DNA of 23,656 nt from a virus. The stretch is from positions 1 to 23,656 of IMG/VR virus record IMGVR_UViG_3300020472_000168. One strand, given 5' to 3'. The position numbers were made by a program, and so were the translations under genes. Below the pieces are notes generated by a model. The model was not told the DNA's origin and made no database searches. It saw only the letters and a program-made list of their open reading frames with translations. Shown one piece after another: positions 16,201 to 22,167 of this stretch (its first letter is position 1; each line of letters starts with the position of its first letter).

Positions 16201-18475
16201 TGTAGACACTGGTACTTCTAACTCAGCTAAACACTTAGTTATGACTCTCCGTAATGGTGAGTCTGGTATTGATGCCACATATGGTGGTGTCAGACAACTC
16301 GCATTTGGTAATGACGATAGATTATATTTACGAGGTTCTGGTGATGGTGTAACAACATATGGATCTTGGTATCAAATTTGGAACTCAGGAAATCAGGGTA
16401 TTGACTCAGGATTAGATGCTGACAAACTTGATAATAAAGAGGGTGCTTGGTATCAAGATGGTTGGAATATTCAGAATAATGAAATTTTTGATACAAGACT
16501 TCCAGTATGGAGAAGTTCTACTAAATTTAGAAATAAAATTGAGATCAAATCATATACTGGAACCGATGTTTCATACAGAATTTTAGTAAGACAAGTTCTT
16601 GATACTTCAGTAGGTGGAGATTTTGAACCAGGTTCTCAAATTAATATCTACAATGTTAACAAGCAAGACATTGGTGACTTCTTTATTGATAATGTACAGC
16701 AATTAGATGATCAGAATGATTCTACTAGAAGTTACACAATGCTTATTGGTAGACTTGCTTCTGGTGGTAATCTTGAGACTGCTATATTCGTGGGAGTTGC
16801 TGGTGATGAAAGAAACTTTGAAAACTATGAAATTTATGATAGCAACACCACACAATTTGCAGAAATTGGAAATGATGGTGGAAATGGTTTTGTAAGACTT
16901 GGTAGATATGATGGCAGTTTTGCCACAAATCCATACATCTGGTTTAACTCATCTCTACAACAAGCTGCAGATAACAATGGTGATCCTTCTTACAACTCTG
17001 CTATTATTGCCGATGGTGGTGATGCAACAGAAGGATCTGGTTCTTTAGAATTTAAAGTTGTAGATGAAAATGCATTAAAGGTTAACAATAACATTCTTTG
17101 GAACGCAGGTAACGTTGCTTTTAACACTGCTAACGTTTCATCTACAGCGTCACTCAAGTCTGCTGTAATGAGAGATACCAGTGGCAATTTTGCTGCTGGT
17201 ACAATCACTGCTGCATTAACAGGTGCTGCTTCACTCAACGTATTGAAAACTGGTGATACAATGACTGGTGGTTTAACAATCACTGGTAATAATAACATTA
17301 ACATTCAAGGAACTGGTACTTTATCTGTTGGAGCAAGTGCAACTATTGGTACTAATCTAACTGTTGATTCTGGAACTTTCTACGTTAATGCTACTGATAA
17401 CGTAGTTAACATTGGTCAAACAACTAACTCTAATAATGTTACATTTAATGTTTATGATAACATTGGTGATAATGAGTATGATGAAACTGCAGCATTATCT
17501 TCACAAAGATCAATCTATCATTCAAGTGTATTCAATCAAAACAATGCTGGTGAATCTGGTCTGATTCTACAACATGGTGCATCTGGTGCTGCTCAATGGG
17601 GTATTTCAACACATAGAACTGGTAGTAGTGTTGGTGAACTGATCTTTAGAACTAGAACAGCTGGTTCTAGTTCTGCTACAAGGTTGGTTATTAGCAGCGG
17701 TGGAAATGTTCTTCCTGGTGAAGATAGTGATCAAGATTTTGGTGCTGATGGTACAAGATGGCAGAACATTTACAGTGATATCACACACGCACTTAACAGT
17801 GTAAGGATTGCTAAAGGAACTGCAAACCAAGAAGCAGACATCCAATTAAGAGGTGGTGGAACTGCTGCTGGTGGTGGTAGAGGATTCCGTTTAGGATCTA
17901 ACATTGGTGGTGGTGCTGATCTTTTTGAAATTTACTCATCTGAAACCAATGGTCAAGATGATTGGAAGAGTTTAGCAACTCCAGCTGGAGCACCAGCAAT
18001 CGCAATTCAAGGTGCTAATAACAGGGTTGGTATTAATACTAACACTTTCTCTGGTACTGATACTAGCGCAGATCCAAATGTTAATAGAGATTATATCCTG
18101 AATGTTCAGGGTGATATGAACCTCAATGGTCAATTCTTCCAAAACAATGAGGAGTTTGTAACTTCTAGATGGACAGAATCTTCAAATGATTCTGGTGCTA
18201 ACATCTACAGAAACTCCAAGGTTGGTATTGGTAATGTTCCATCACCTGCTTATCAATTAGATATATCTGGTGACCTTAATATGTCTGGGAAGATGTATGT
18301 TGGTGGACAAGCACAATGGTTAGATTCTAAAGGAATCATTAGAACAACATCTAATTTAATTGAAAGTAATGCCACTGTTAATTCTGGTGTTATCGCACAG
18401 TCAGGTGGTCCAGTAGAAATTGCGGATGGTTACACTATCACAATTTCTAGTGGTGGTACTTGGTCTATTATCTAA
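7265..18475 (+). CDS. giant modular tail fibre-like protein (3736 aa)
   Basis: Start: the ATG at 7265 is preceded by AGGGA at 7255-7259. The protein is fibre-like, Gly/Ser/Thr/Asn-rich, with no signal peptide. Approximate order: Gly-rich 'GSGYT' units (66-130); carbohydrate-binding-like module 'PW-x-x-N-x-x-V-x-x-G-x-Y-x-Y' (190-245); 'KIATTEYV' linker; a beta-helix-like segment with 'IGSDLNDGRS' and 'RTIKKAAQ' (295-400), as in pectate-lyase-type folds; helical Cys-containing segments (775-1145); seven A-B repeat pairs (1156-1809); four exact 18-residue repeats (1861-1932); a second beta-helix-like region with 'SVFVIFCQDGV' and 'YASITNSATNFG' (1977-2150); 'GDFKVGTFARIENRTG' and 'LPTQKAVKDF' fibre segments (2285-2370); more 'GSGYT' units (2480-2830); two 'GLDAD-x-LD' segments (about 2892 and 3049) as in T4-type long-fibre proteins; and a C-terminal beta tail ending 'SGGTWSII'. 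I infer a host-recognition appendage. No terminal chaperone domain was recognised. Confidence 0.85.
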   Translation: MSFHINSDKEKIRGVNPKIIGDNETTIRVGSGADEREIMRLELDTQSGLPRVGINRTGQRVNNINVTAGGSGYTLAPTVVVDAPPSGGTQALASAFIFNGAVVSVAVNDPGNGYTTAPNVAFTGGNGAGAAATSVLDTVDFELDINGAIRTSTSIISDTARILNLDIENFITPDLNLRAPNLKTYMNGTGTPWAANVIVAKGAYRYAQGNVYEATNTGTSGTSAPIHKDGIVLNGEVNFKHIGFRVDDNNDFKYLETGNAGVFPRSITPILGDRSDKIATTEYVLNLATNDVGGRVYVSAQIGSDLNDGRSAVNPVRTIKKAAQIAWSTPGVKETLIVSGGDYVEDNPISLPPDCSVVGDNLRLVIVRPANLGKHIFKFGDKNYVTGVTYRDKIDSNGDSIGTWDYAMVFDDKQRIVIDNEANGDASVEFPIGHQIFGPERFRIGFQNNTGLALLQSNVEAVGLNTGARANIVDVAFTTTTGASAYVTGTIDVQLKSGSLIEGDQYSYITSASTGGASSLTISGTSGNNKLRFTNDPSSEIPVNSVVFLDDTDNSSFTSGYYQVTSIDTSNSPTYWDVEFIPILGAPSWDTTLTETIAMSSATTVSNTIDTVNLKSIRSEGEVVSYDQDVTSTLPISRVDFSLQGDASIATGGFQQAQFGSAEDIGGIVFYTSALVGRTNFHEFKEGQEIIISGMPTNSPDLSFLNGKQRIYKVLEDADGRARRFVIPKKFPSLTTSNFNPGEFATVQSYSKVVTLSLLNSPNKFPLATPVERRYQDACQLIRNNRDYIAEEVVGRINKEFSKDYFAVYNINTVSNTFDIYLGATDHVNTYVSGGTVTFGGSSYTISNFVYDNVGGVATVTTTNPAVSALSEDDIVKLADILISCSAGQKVYPAYSAPTSGINTGDDGDTQCKQDIIHFLNALVRDLEFGTNHNIIEGSKKYIIDGKITYIDDEIIQNVRAIEYARELAIYAMCNWRIKDRTPTDPLYVTKYATSTRYIDDTIISATAGNPRCDDVRAAIDTLSFLWADVITNNANGTYLDAAYLIARNADVIADQALIDTEAAYPTLDLSDLHQRKCRRDIKIVLEGLLRDLVLGGNHGVVSTAEAYFSGTVLSGISEGQRAETLYAFERVKLYSIQAMRNWSDGNVLLTTPTGSTYVPATGALTVVIPDPAVAPVANSDRIAFSEGALTFTCAYGGGGTDAGPYRTDIAFGKSFLITNVASSGGNTTLSLNVGVAGSNTDTHTFDSALANGTKIIYGPITLTSPIPRYEDWSILTESGAAPIGIFTPSNVTYDPANGDLTFTTATAHNLTNSNTIRFQPESLVFTCDMDNDATEHRYPQNGQPAFGNNLVITGTTSNTVTVNVGAVGSNVQFTPTAGSYDPATGIMTLEIGAHTLDVGEGVVIADNSLSFKCLMDGNTATKTYPRPSIDRVSGRSISIAGKTATTISVNVGKSPADRTFQAGSNTAYDPVSGLLILDVGTQHGIGVGRNIVLEDGAVTFTCNLDGNATQHSYPRSTDPASGTSLEVTDVTTSSHTVSNAPYDAATGIITFTLSSHGWATGDYIKIDDDALTYKCELDGNSTDHAYPRAGFDYASNRWLPITKIDDNTFSVDVGVSSSADQYTHTFVSAAANGIKRQAGLIVVNVGTTPLVNFTPSGVTYNTTSGDLVIQLNANHGLTVGTSIKLATDSLTFECPAAVGTHTFVSGTTGAIQASNGNTNTFTAITGTTYNPTTGVLILKFSGAHGLSTSNKVTIANGGVTFTCDADNHATNHPYPRASDPVSGQALDIDAVTSDTIEVNVGIASSNSQSTYPRATGANTSSGADYAYDTALPITNADQAAGTITINVNGGQGAISVGSTHTFVSATAGAVISGGNYAHTFVSGLANGIKFTPQSAHTFVSATTNAISHTPNSPHAFIRANTDAVSAYSSSAGSICANVESSINTALELFADILDGTTLPGSTTQTFGTLYDTAPIITYPDSYITDFYNQRMAVRGIYDDYPIIEASPYTQNASVISFRGGGGALVDGSKVKQPNCPFAGLEPDGTASFPNQGKSMVAAAFTIVSFGGTGYRIIEDGYVQLVSVFVIFCQDGVLAESGGYASITNSATNFGTYALRGKGYREECYEFDQGTVNVVSQTPTGRTTMTIGGIGREPLEHYIVKLDGYTNADPTKEFFIDSVSGVTVGPPFSATLIIDDGVGNGLSLIETATGNTISGLTALQAALTPAAASNATIKLHRPSIVNSSSHTWEFAGSGNNYLALPENGGTKVEANEQVSQDYGRVYVSGTDELGDFKVGTFARIENRTGNITFTGTVTISEVEFLKLKGGDVVVTGFDASNTLGGANTSDSKLPTQKAVKDFITNNLGPYINKPFSTNAVPRALVELTDSGKISIDQIPALRPFQVFTVATQADRLKIEGALAGDIAIQQDTSQSFILNNDLESLFLGFAVDSTLVFNINDVYTGTPSTGRIQATEYREGVLRQILITNGGSGYTVAPTVSISGGNPTAGAVAATATCTIANGEIVTVTINENAGLIGGSGYTTQPVITIQAPPGAGTQAQADGFIESRLYGDIVNNIKMLDTDTFDDSDSPSANTINISRVVNTSSTNNSNWVSLSSNQIAASDITSGVIETDRLASGGAANSFTFLRGDQNFAPAVQSVKGAETRYFARLAAQASVGANAFIFTSNSDALIGHSVVANVAGIAANTNINGITTVGGLTTVSLNNPITATIALGTVIEFERGESPLTFDSSNTIGNFIDSVVIANPGTGYTDGQYFDIGLDGGTGNDLRANLIISGGAITDATVTNAGSGYTADFQITPNPGAIGAGSNLVLLGKVSTVNKQFANVAVDIQRVSDLTISADLFGTIGVSRFKKSQFNIGQEGNGSITIKTGPDSGLDADLLDGQQGGYYLNGAFFVDSSIGPDKLASGTYSIDISGRSTNTLRVDTGINNPTSNPSPSDSVQGLTLSTVFNSSNGLLTAFPSVDTGTSNSAKHLVMTLRNGESGIDATYGGVRQLAFGNDDRLYLRGSGDGVTTYGSWYQIWNSGNQGIDSGLDADKLDNKEGAWYQDGWNIQNNEIFDTRLPVWRSSTKFRNKIEIKSYTGTDVSYRILVRQVLDTSVGGDFEPGSQINIYNVNKQDIGDFFIDNVQQLDDQNDSTRSYTMLIGRLASGGNLETAIFVGVAGDERNFENYEIYDSNTTQFAEIGNDGGNGFVRLGRYDGSFATNPYIWFNSSLQQAADNNGDPSYNSAIIADGGDATEGSGSLEFKVVDENALKVNNNILWNAGNVAFNTANVSSTASLKSAVMRDTSGNFAAGTITAALTGAASLNVLKTGDTMTGGLTITGNNNINIQGTGTLSVGASATIGTNLTVDSGTFYVNATDNVVNIGQTTNSNNVTFNVYDNIGDNEYDETAALSSQRSIYHSSVFNQNNAGESGLILQHGASGAAQWGISTHRTGSSVGELIFRTRTAGSSSATRLVISSGGNVLPGEDSDQDFGADGTRWQNIYSDITHALNSVRIAKGTANQEADIQLRGGGTAAGGGRGFRLGSNIGGGADLFEIYSSETNGQDDWKSLATPAGAPAIAIQGANNRVGINTNTFSGTDTSADPNVNRDYILNVQGDMNLNGQFFQNNEEFVTSRWTESSNDSGANIYRNSKVGIGNVPSPAYQLDISGDLNMSGKMYVGGQAQWLDSKGIIRTTSNLIESNATVNSGVIAQSGGPVEIADGYTITISSGGTWSII
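7460..7660 (+). repeat. 'GSGYT' units, N-terminal set of giant fibre
   Basis: Two units read 'GGSGYTLAPTVVV' and 'PGNGYTTAPNVAF', each followed by a GG/GA-rich loop. The same pattern returns at about 14716-14960 ('GGSGYTVAPTVSI', 'GGSGYTTQPVITI') and at 15540-15720 ('PGTGYTDGQYFDI', 'AGSGYTADFQI'), so one building block is used at least six times in this single protein and again in the 1617-aa fibre. Confidence 0.75.
10730..12690 (+). repeat. seven tandem A-B module pairs in giant fibre
   Basis: Module A reads Y-(D/N)-x-x-(T/S)-G-x-(L/I)-x-(L/F), then an HG-rich turn and a basic-hydrophobic strand. Module B reads (L/V)-(T/S)-(F/Y)-x-C-x-x-D-(G/N)-(N/D)-x-T-x-(H/K)-x-YPR, then 'DP-x-SG' and a closing 'V-x-V-N-V-G'. 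Cysteines of the B units are encoded near 10844, 11245, 11503, 11779, 11990, 12347 and 12553. B1 and B6 are shortened or divergent: B1 lacks 'YPR' and B6 jumps from 'FECPAAVG' to an 'HTFVSG' motif. The average period is about 93 residues. Confidence 0.85.
12845..13060 (+). repeat. four tandem 18-residue (54-bp) 'HTFVSA' repeats
   Basis: Histidine codons at 12845, 12899, 12953 and 13007 each open an 18-residue unit: 'HTFVSATAGAV', 'HTFVSGLANGI', 'HTFVSATTNAI' and 'HAFIRANTDAV', each followed by a 5-7 residue Gly/Ser/Asn/Pro-rich linker. The spacing is exactly 54 bases three times. Isolated relatives occur near 12138 and 12369 in the same gene and near 3971 in the 1617-aa fibre gene. Confidence 0.9.
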
Positions 18476-18482
18476 CTAAATA
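18476..18482 (+). promoter_or_regulatory. late-promoter-like motif (CTAAATA)
   Basis: CTAAATA begins on the base after the stop codon of the giant fibre and ends 22 bases before the ATG of the 71-residue gene. It is identical to the motif in front of the giant fibre and matches the TAAATA core of the T4 late promoter. Confidence 0.5.
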
Positions 18483-18504
18483 GTATTAACATTGTATATT
18501 TGGC

Positions 18505-18720
18505 ATGTCAGCAAAATTAACATTAAAAAATGCTATATCTAGTGTTGGTGTAGTTTTACCAAAATACGGCAATATATCATCTATGCCTGGTGATGCTGAT
18601 GATGGAACTTTGGTGTACAATACAGACGATGGTTTTATCTATGTGTGGGCACCAAAAAACGTTAATGATATGACTGATAAGGAATGGAAAAAAGTTCCAG
18701 CAACTTGGTCTACACCATAA
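18505..18720 (+). CDS. small fibre-module protein (71 aa)
   Basis: The protein reads 'MSAKLTLKNAISSVGVVLPKYGN' and then contains 'GTLVYNTDDGFIYVWAP' and 'EWKKV'. This is the short 'LP-x-Y ... G-x-x-(V/I)-(Y/F)-NT-(D/E)-D ... (Y/V)-W' module found at the N-terminus of many phage fibres, and the same module forms residues 17-53 of the next protein. Here it is the whole protein, so it could be a stand-alone accessory or adaptor, or the remnant of a longer fibre. There is no clear Shine-Dalgarno sequence; the only in-frame start near the motif is the ATG at 18505. Fifty-one bases separate it from the next gene. Confidence 0.7.
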   Translation: MSAKLTLKNAISSVGVVLPKYGNISSMPGDADDGTLVYNTDDGFIYVWAPKNVNDMTDKEWKKVPATWSTP

Positions 18721-18744
18721 CTATTACTTTATAATAACCTAAAC

Positions 18745-18752
18745 TATAAATA
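18745..18752 (+). promoter_or_regulatory. T4-type late promoter (TATAAATA, perfect match)
   Basis: The octamer TATAAATA is identical to the T4 late promoter consensus recognised by RNA polymerase carrying gp55. It lies 27 bases before the ATG of the 364-aa adhesin gene, in the 51-base gap after the previous stop. It is the best promoter in the window and marks the adhesin and downstream genes as late. Confidence 0.75.
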
Positions 18753-18771
18753 CGTCTAGTCAGGAAAAGAT

Positions 18772-19866
18772 ATGTCTACATTAAACGCAGGGACTTTAAA
18801 TGTCACGGAAAAATTAAATCTTCCAACATATAATGTTTCTCAAAGAGATGCACTAAGTGGAGTTTCAACAGGATTTATGATCTTCAATACTGAAGACAAT
18901 GTAGTCCAAGTATGGAACGGAACTGATTGGAGTAGTGGAGGAAGCACAGGAAATGATGGTTCTTCCGCAGAAAAAGCTGCTACTTCTTTACAAGATTTAG
19001 TAGATGCTGGTATTACTGCTGATGGTGTTTACTGGTTTCAAGATTCTGGTGCTCAGACATATCAAGCATATTGCAAGATGCAGAGTTCAATTGATGGAGT
19101 TCCTTGGATTTTAGTATTTAATATTAATACAGACAGTGCTCAAAATAGTCAAGGAGGAATTCCGCATTGGGATAATACTTCTTTCTGGACTACCCAGAAC
19201 TCACAGGGATCATCAGCAAATAATCCATGGACAGCAAATGTTAAAACAAGAGCTTACGACAAATACCCAGTAAGTAAATTTTGTTTCATGGTTCACAAAC
19301 AAGGTGGATTTGACAATACAGCTGGTCAACTTCATGGATATGGAGTTTACAAGAATGATAACTATCCTGGTCAGACCATGTATACCATGATGGCATCGGG
19401 TACAAATAAAACTATTTCAAATAGTGCAAGAGAAAGTGGTCAAGATTATTCTCAAGGATTAACTTGGAATAATAACCGCCCACAAATTTTGGGTGGAGAT
19501 TTGTTTATTTCAAATACTATTAATGGTTATAACAACGCATCATATAATTTGATGTTTAATGTTACTAACAATTTTAATTCTTCCAACGAAGCAAAAGCAA
19601 GAATTTCTACATCAGGTGCCTCTGGTAATGGTAACTATGGATACACTGCTGGTGGTGTTGGTGTAAAACACGGACACAATGGTAACTGGGGTGGATATGC
19701 TGGATACTGTATGGTTTCTGCATATTGTGGAGGAAAGGAGATTTATGGATCCAACAGTAATGGAGTTAACTACCTAGGTGGTATTAACCCAAATTCTCCA
19801 TTCATCAATTGTATGGGTGGTGGTAATGGAGTTGTTAATTATAACCTAGCACTTTGGGTAAGATAA
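18772..19866 (+). CDS. candidate tail adhesin with fibrinogen-related-like domain
   Basis: A 364-residue protein with a good ribosome binding site (AGGA at 18762-18765) behind the perfect late promoter. Residues 17-53 are the short fibre module ('LPTYNVSQRDAL ... MIFNTEDNVVQVWNG'). Residues 69-118 read 'SLQDLVDAGITADGVYWF', 'AYCKM' and 'PWILVF', the pattern of the first part of fibrinogen-related or intelectin-like domains (D-G-V-Y-W, then Y-C-x-M, then W-x-L-V). The C-terminal 85 residues are rich in Gly, Asn and aromatic residues, with four Cys ('YCMVSAYCGG', 'FINCMGGG' and others), and end 'NYNLALWVR'. Such domains usually bind glycans or acetylated groups in calcium-dependent fashion, so a role as receptor-binding tip is plausible. 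Binding residues cannot be assigned here. Glycine-rich loops also occur in T-even gp38 adhesins, by analogy only. Confidence 0.7.
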   Translation: MSTLNAGTLNVTEKLNLPTYNVSQRDALSGVSTGFMIFNTEDNVVQVWNGTDWSSGGSTGNDGSSAEKAATSLQDLVDAGITADGVYWFQDSGAQTYQAYCKMQSSIDGVPWILVFNINTDSAQNSQGGIPHWDNTSFWTTQNSQGSSANNPWTANVKTRAYDKYPVSKFCFMVHKQGGFDNTAGQLHGYGVYKNDNYPGQTMYTMMASGTNKTISNSARESGQDYSQGLTWNNNRPQILGGDLFISNTINGYNNASYNLMFNVTNNFNSSNEAKARISTSGASGNGNYGYTAGGVGVKHGHNGNWGGYAGYCMVSAYCGGKEIYGSNSNGVNYLGGINPNSPFINCMGGGNGVVNYNLALWVR

Positions 19867-20151
19867 ATGAAACTTAAAATTTTTAAAAACAAAACAGTTG
19901 TAGATGCAAATAACGAATTTACATACGTTATAGAACTTTATGATGATGCTGGAAAACTAAACAATACAAATATTGTTAAGGTTCCTCCAACCAAATACAT
20001 GACACCAGATGACAGTAAGTTTACTGTAGCACCTACATTAAATCAAGTAAAGTTTTCTATGGAATGTAAGAGAGATCCAAACATTCCAACGGATCAACAC
20101 ATGCCAGAGTTTACTCTGGATAGATGCGAGATTGAGGAAGTTATGCTATAA
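19867..20151 (+). CDS. unknown 94-aa protein coupled to the adhesin
   Basis: The ATG follows the adhesin stop codon without a gap. The protein is basic at its start ('MKLKIFKNKTVV') and acidic at its end ('DRCEIEEVML'), with 'FTYVIELYDDAGKL' and 'PPTKYMTPDDSKFTV' in between. It is likely to be a small beta/alpha cytosolic or virion protein, with no signal peptide or membrane segment. I do not recognise a family. By position it could be an assembly chaperone or a partner of the adhesin, as small genes after phage adhesins often are, but nothing in the sequence proves it. Confidence 0.6.
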   Translation: MKLKIFKNKTVVDANNEFTYVIELYDDAGKLNNTNIVKVPPTKYMTPDDSKFTVAPTLNQVKFSMECKRDPNIPTDQHMPEFTLDRCEIEEVML

Positions 20152-20172
20152 TAATTTGATACGACGTATATT

Positions 20173-20769
20173 ATGATAACTGAATTATTTCCTATATCAA
20201 TTTACAAAGCAAAGGTAGAGAGCAATTCTGATATCCAGTCTCTGTGTATGGGGTGGGTAGAAGAAGAATACGAAAAGAATCCAACAACGTTCTCTGCTCC
20301 ATGGGATAATGATATTTTTACCAGTTATGGTAAAGATGTTGGATTTTCTTGGCAAGACGTATTGCCTTTGTATGTGCCTAATTTTGAAGAGCTTGCTAAA
20401 GAAATGAATATTTCTGGACAAGTTTCTGTCAATAGTGCATGGGTTAATGCATATAAAACCAATCAATCTCATGATTTACATGATCATTTACCATGCCAAT
20501 TTTCTGCTGTTCATTATTTAAAATATAATCCAGAAGTTCATACTTCTACTATATTTGTAAATCCATATAGGCAAGTGTCTATCTCTTCGTCTCCAAGACA
20601 TGAGTCTTTTCTTATGGATCAAATCCCACCAATGTGGCATCCTCAATCAACACTAGAAGTTGAAGAAGGGGACATTTTAATCTTCCCATCATTTTTTGAA
20701 CATAGAGTTGCTAGACAAACAAGTGATGAGTTGAGGGTAACTATTTCATTCAACTTTAATTTTATGTGA
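20173..20769 (+). CDS. 2OG-Fe(II) oxygenase-like protein 1
   Basis: A 198-residue protein of the small cyanophage type of 2-oxoglutarate and Fe(II)-dependent oxygenase. It starts 'ITELFPISIYKAKV'. The central 'WVNAYKTNQSHDLHDHLP' carries H103-D104-H105, followed by 'FSAVHYLKY'. The C-terminal 'EEGDILIFPSFFEHRV' gives a distal His177, and Arg188 eleven residues later is placed to hold 2-oxoglutarate. This is the layout of the putative 2OG-Fe(II) oxygenase family common in marine T4-like phages, and the length is normal. Such enzymes couple decarboxylation of 2-oxoglutarate to hydroxylation of a substrate, here unknown. The ATG at 20173 follows the previous gene by 21 bases with a poor Shine-Dalgarno. 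It is the first gene of the coupled cassette. The first metal pair is HxH rather than the textbook HxD/E. Confidence 0.75.
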   Translation: MITELFPISIYKAKVESNSDIQSLCMGWVEEEYEKNPTTFSAPWDNDIFTSYGKDVGFSWQDVLPLYVPNFEELAKEMNISGQVSVNSAWVNAYKTNQSHDLHDHLPCQFSAVHYLKYNPEVHTSTIFVNPYRQVSISSSPRHESFLMDQIPPMWHPQSTLEVEEGDILIFPSFFEHRVARQTSDELRVTISFNFNFM

Positions 20770-20771
20770 TT

Positions 20772-21386
20772 ATGGCATTACAAGCATTGGAAATTTTCCC
20801 AACCAGATTGTTTCATTCTGACTGGGAAGGTGATACTGAAGCTCTTTTAGAATACATTAAAAGATCTTTTACTAACGAAGGGACACAGGTTGTTGATCAA
20901 TCCACACCTAATCTATATCTAGATCCTAACTGCTCAGAGTTATTTGGATTTATAAATCAGTGCCTTGAAGAACTAAAACAAGGATATGAATTTAAGTGTG
21001 ATGGATTTAAAATAACTACAGCGTGGGCAAACAAATATGGTCCACATACTTCAAATCAATTTCATCGTCATCCTATGAGTGCATGGAGTGGGGTGTTTTT
21101 CTTAACTGAGGGAGCTCCTCTTGCTGTAAGAGATCCAGTTGTGTATAGATCACATCAATCTACAATGCCTATCTCTCCACACGAGAATTCATATTTTACT
21201 TTAGATCCTGTCCCAGGAAGAGCAGTGTTTTTTCCTCACTGGGTAGAACACGGAGCAATTAATGATAGAGAAGAAGAGAGATGGTCTATAGCATTTAATT
21301 CAATGCCATATGGAAAAGTTAACTTTAATGATGGTAGAAATTTATCTTCTGCTATTTTAAGAGTAGAAGATTACATTGATGAATAA
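20772..21386 (+). CDS. 2OG-Fe(II) oxygenase-like protein 2
   Basis: I prefer the ATG at 20772, giving 204 residues that start 'MALQALEIFPTRLFHSDW' as family members usually do. A GTG at 20766 overlapping the previous stop would add two residues and cannot be excluded. Motifs follow the same plan as the preceding gene: 'AWANKYGPHTSNQFHRHP' with H98 and H100, then 'AWSGVFFL', then 'GRAVFFPHWVEHG' with the distal His160, and 'EERWSIAFN' with Arg170 ten residues later. This again gives a complete set of likely iron and 2-oxoglutarate residues. The protein is clearly homologous in plan to its neighbours, probably an old duplication, but it differs strongly in sequence, so the substrates may differ. 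Its end overlaps the start of the sulfotransferase-like gene by eight bases. Confidence 0.75.
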   Translation: MALQALEIFPTRLFHSDWEGDTEALLEYIKRSFTNEGTQVVDQSTPNLYLDPNCSELFGFINQCLEELKQGYEFKCDGFKITTAWANKYGPHTSNQFHRHPMSAWSGVFFLTEGAPLAVRDPVVYRSHQSTMPISPHENSYFTLDPVPGRAVFFPHWVEHGAINDREEERWSIAFNSMPYGKVNFNDGRNLSSAILRVEDYIDE

Positions 21387-22167
21387 AGAATATTTTTTTA
21401 TTGCTGGATTTCCTAGAGCTGGAGAAACATTGCTTTCAACAATTCTAAATCAAAATTCAACATTTCATTCTGGTCCAGAATCTCCAGTATGTAATTTAGT
21501 ATCTAGTGTGTATGACGTATTAGGAACTAATGAACAACAATTATTATATCCAAAAGTTGATTGTTTTAAACACATCGCAAAGGGAATTGCTGACGGATAT
21601 TATTCGGATGTAAAAGAAAAATATATCTTTGATAAATGTAGAGTGTGGAATAGCATTTTCAACATCAATCACATACTGGGAGTTATAAACCAAAATATTA
21701 AGGTGATTTGTTGTGTTAGAAGTATTCTAGAAATACTAACATCATATGTCTGTTTAATTGAAAGATCTAAAAATTCTTTTGTTGATGTAAATTTATCCAA
21801 GCTTGGATTAGAAATTAATAATTCAAATCGTTGTGAATGGTTGATGCAAAGAGAAGGTCTAATTGATCTTGTGATAAACTGTATGAGAGAATCCTATAAA
21901 TTGGATTGTGTTCATCTAGTTGAATATGACGACCTAGTTTTAAACACAAATAAAACTATTAGTAAGTTGTATAGATTTTTAGATTTACCAGAGCATCAGC
22001 ATGAGTATAAAAATTTAGAGAACAAATTTCCCCCAAGGGATGATCTACTAGGATTACCAGATCTTCATTACGTTAGAAATACTGTAGAGAAAACTTCTAG
22101 AAATCCACATGATGTTTTACCCCCTTCTATCATAAAAAAATATAAAGACATAGAGTTTTGGAGATGA
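21379..22167 (+). CDS. sulfotransferase-like protein
   Basis: The ATG at 21379 gives 262 residues and overlaps the previous stop by eight bases; the TTG just before it is a weaker start. Residues 6-19 read 'FFIAGFPRAGETLL', matching the 5'-phosphosulfate-binding loop of sulfotransferases (usually 'PRSGTTLL'). 'TILNQNSTFHSGPESPV' follows, as in phage sulfotransferases. Residues 109-123 ('KVICCVRSILEILTSY') match the 3'-phosphate-binding motif, with Arg114 and Ser122 as likely contacts. Family members transfer a sulfuryl group from PAPS to hydroxyl or amino groups of glycans, lipids or small molecules. Two residues of the loop differ from the usual form (Ser to Ala, Ser/Thr to Glu), so activity is not certain. 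The gene sits between oxygenase genes with translational coupling on both sides, suggesting a joint pathway. It could also be inactive. Confidence 0.75.
   Translation: MNKEYFFIAGFPRAGETLLSTILNQNSTFHSGPESPVCNLVSSVYDVLGTNEQQLLYPKVDCFKHIAKGIADGYYSDVKEKYIFDKCRVWNSIFNINHILGVINQNIKVICCVRSILEILTSYVCLIERSKNSFVDVNLSKLGLEINNSNRCEWLMQREGLIDLVINCMRESYKLDCVHLVEYDDLVLNTNKTISKLYRFLDLPEHQHEYKNLENKFPPRDDLLGLPDLHYVRNTVEKTSRNPHDVLPPSIIKKYKDIEFWR

Noticed and set aside
20147-20172. Late promoter before the first oxygenase gene (TATAATAA)
   Set aside because: It lacks the TAAATA core present in the other candidates, so it was not listed; the gene may depend on readthrough from the perfect promoter at 18745.
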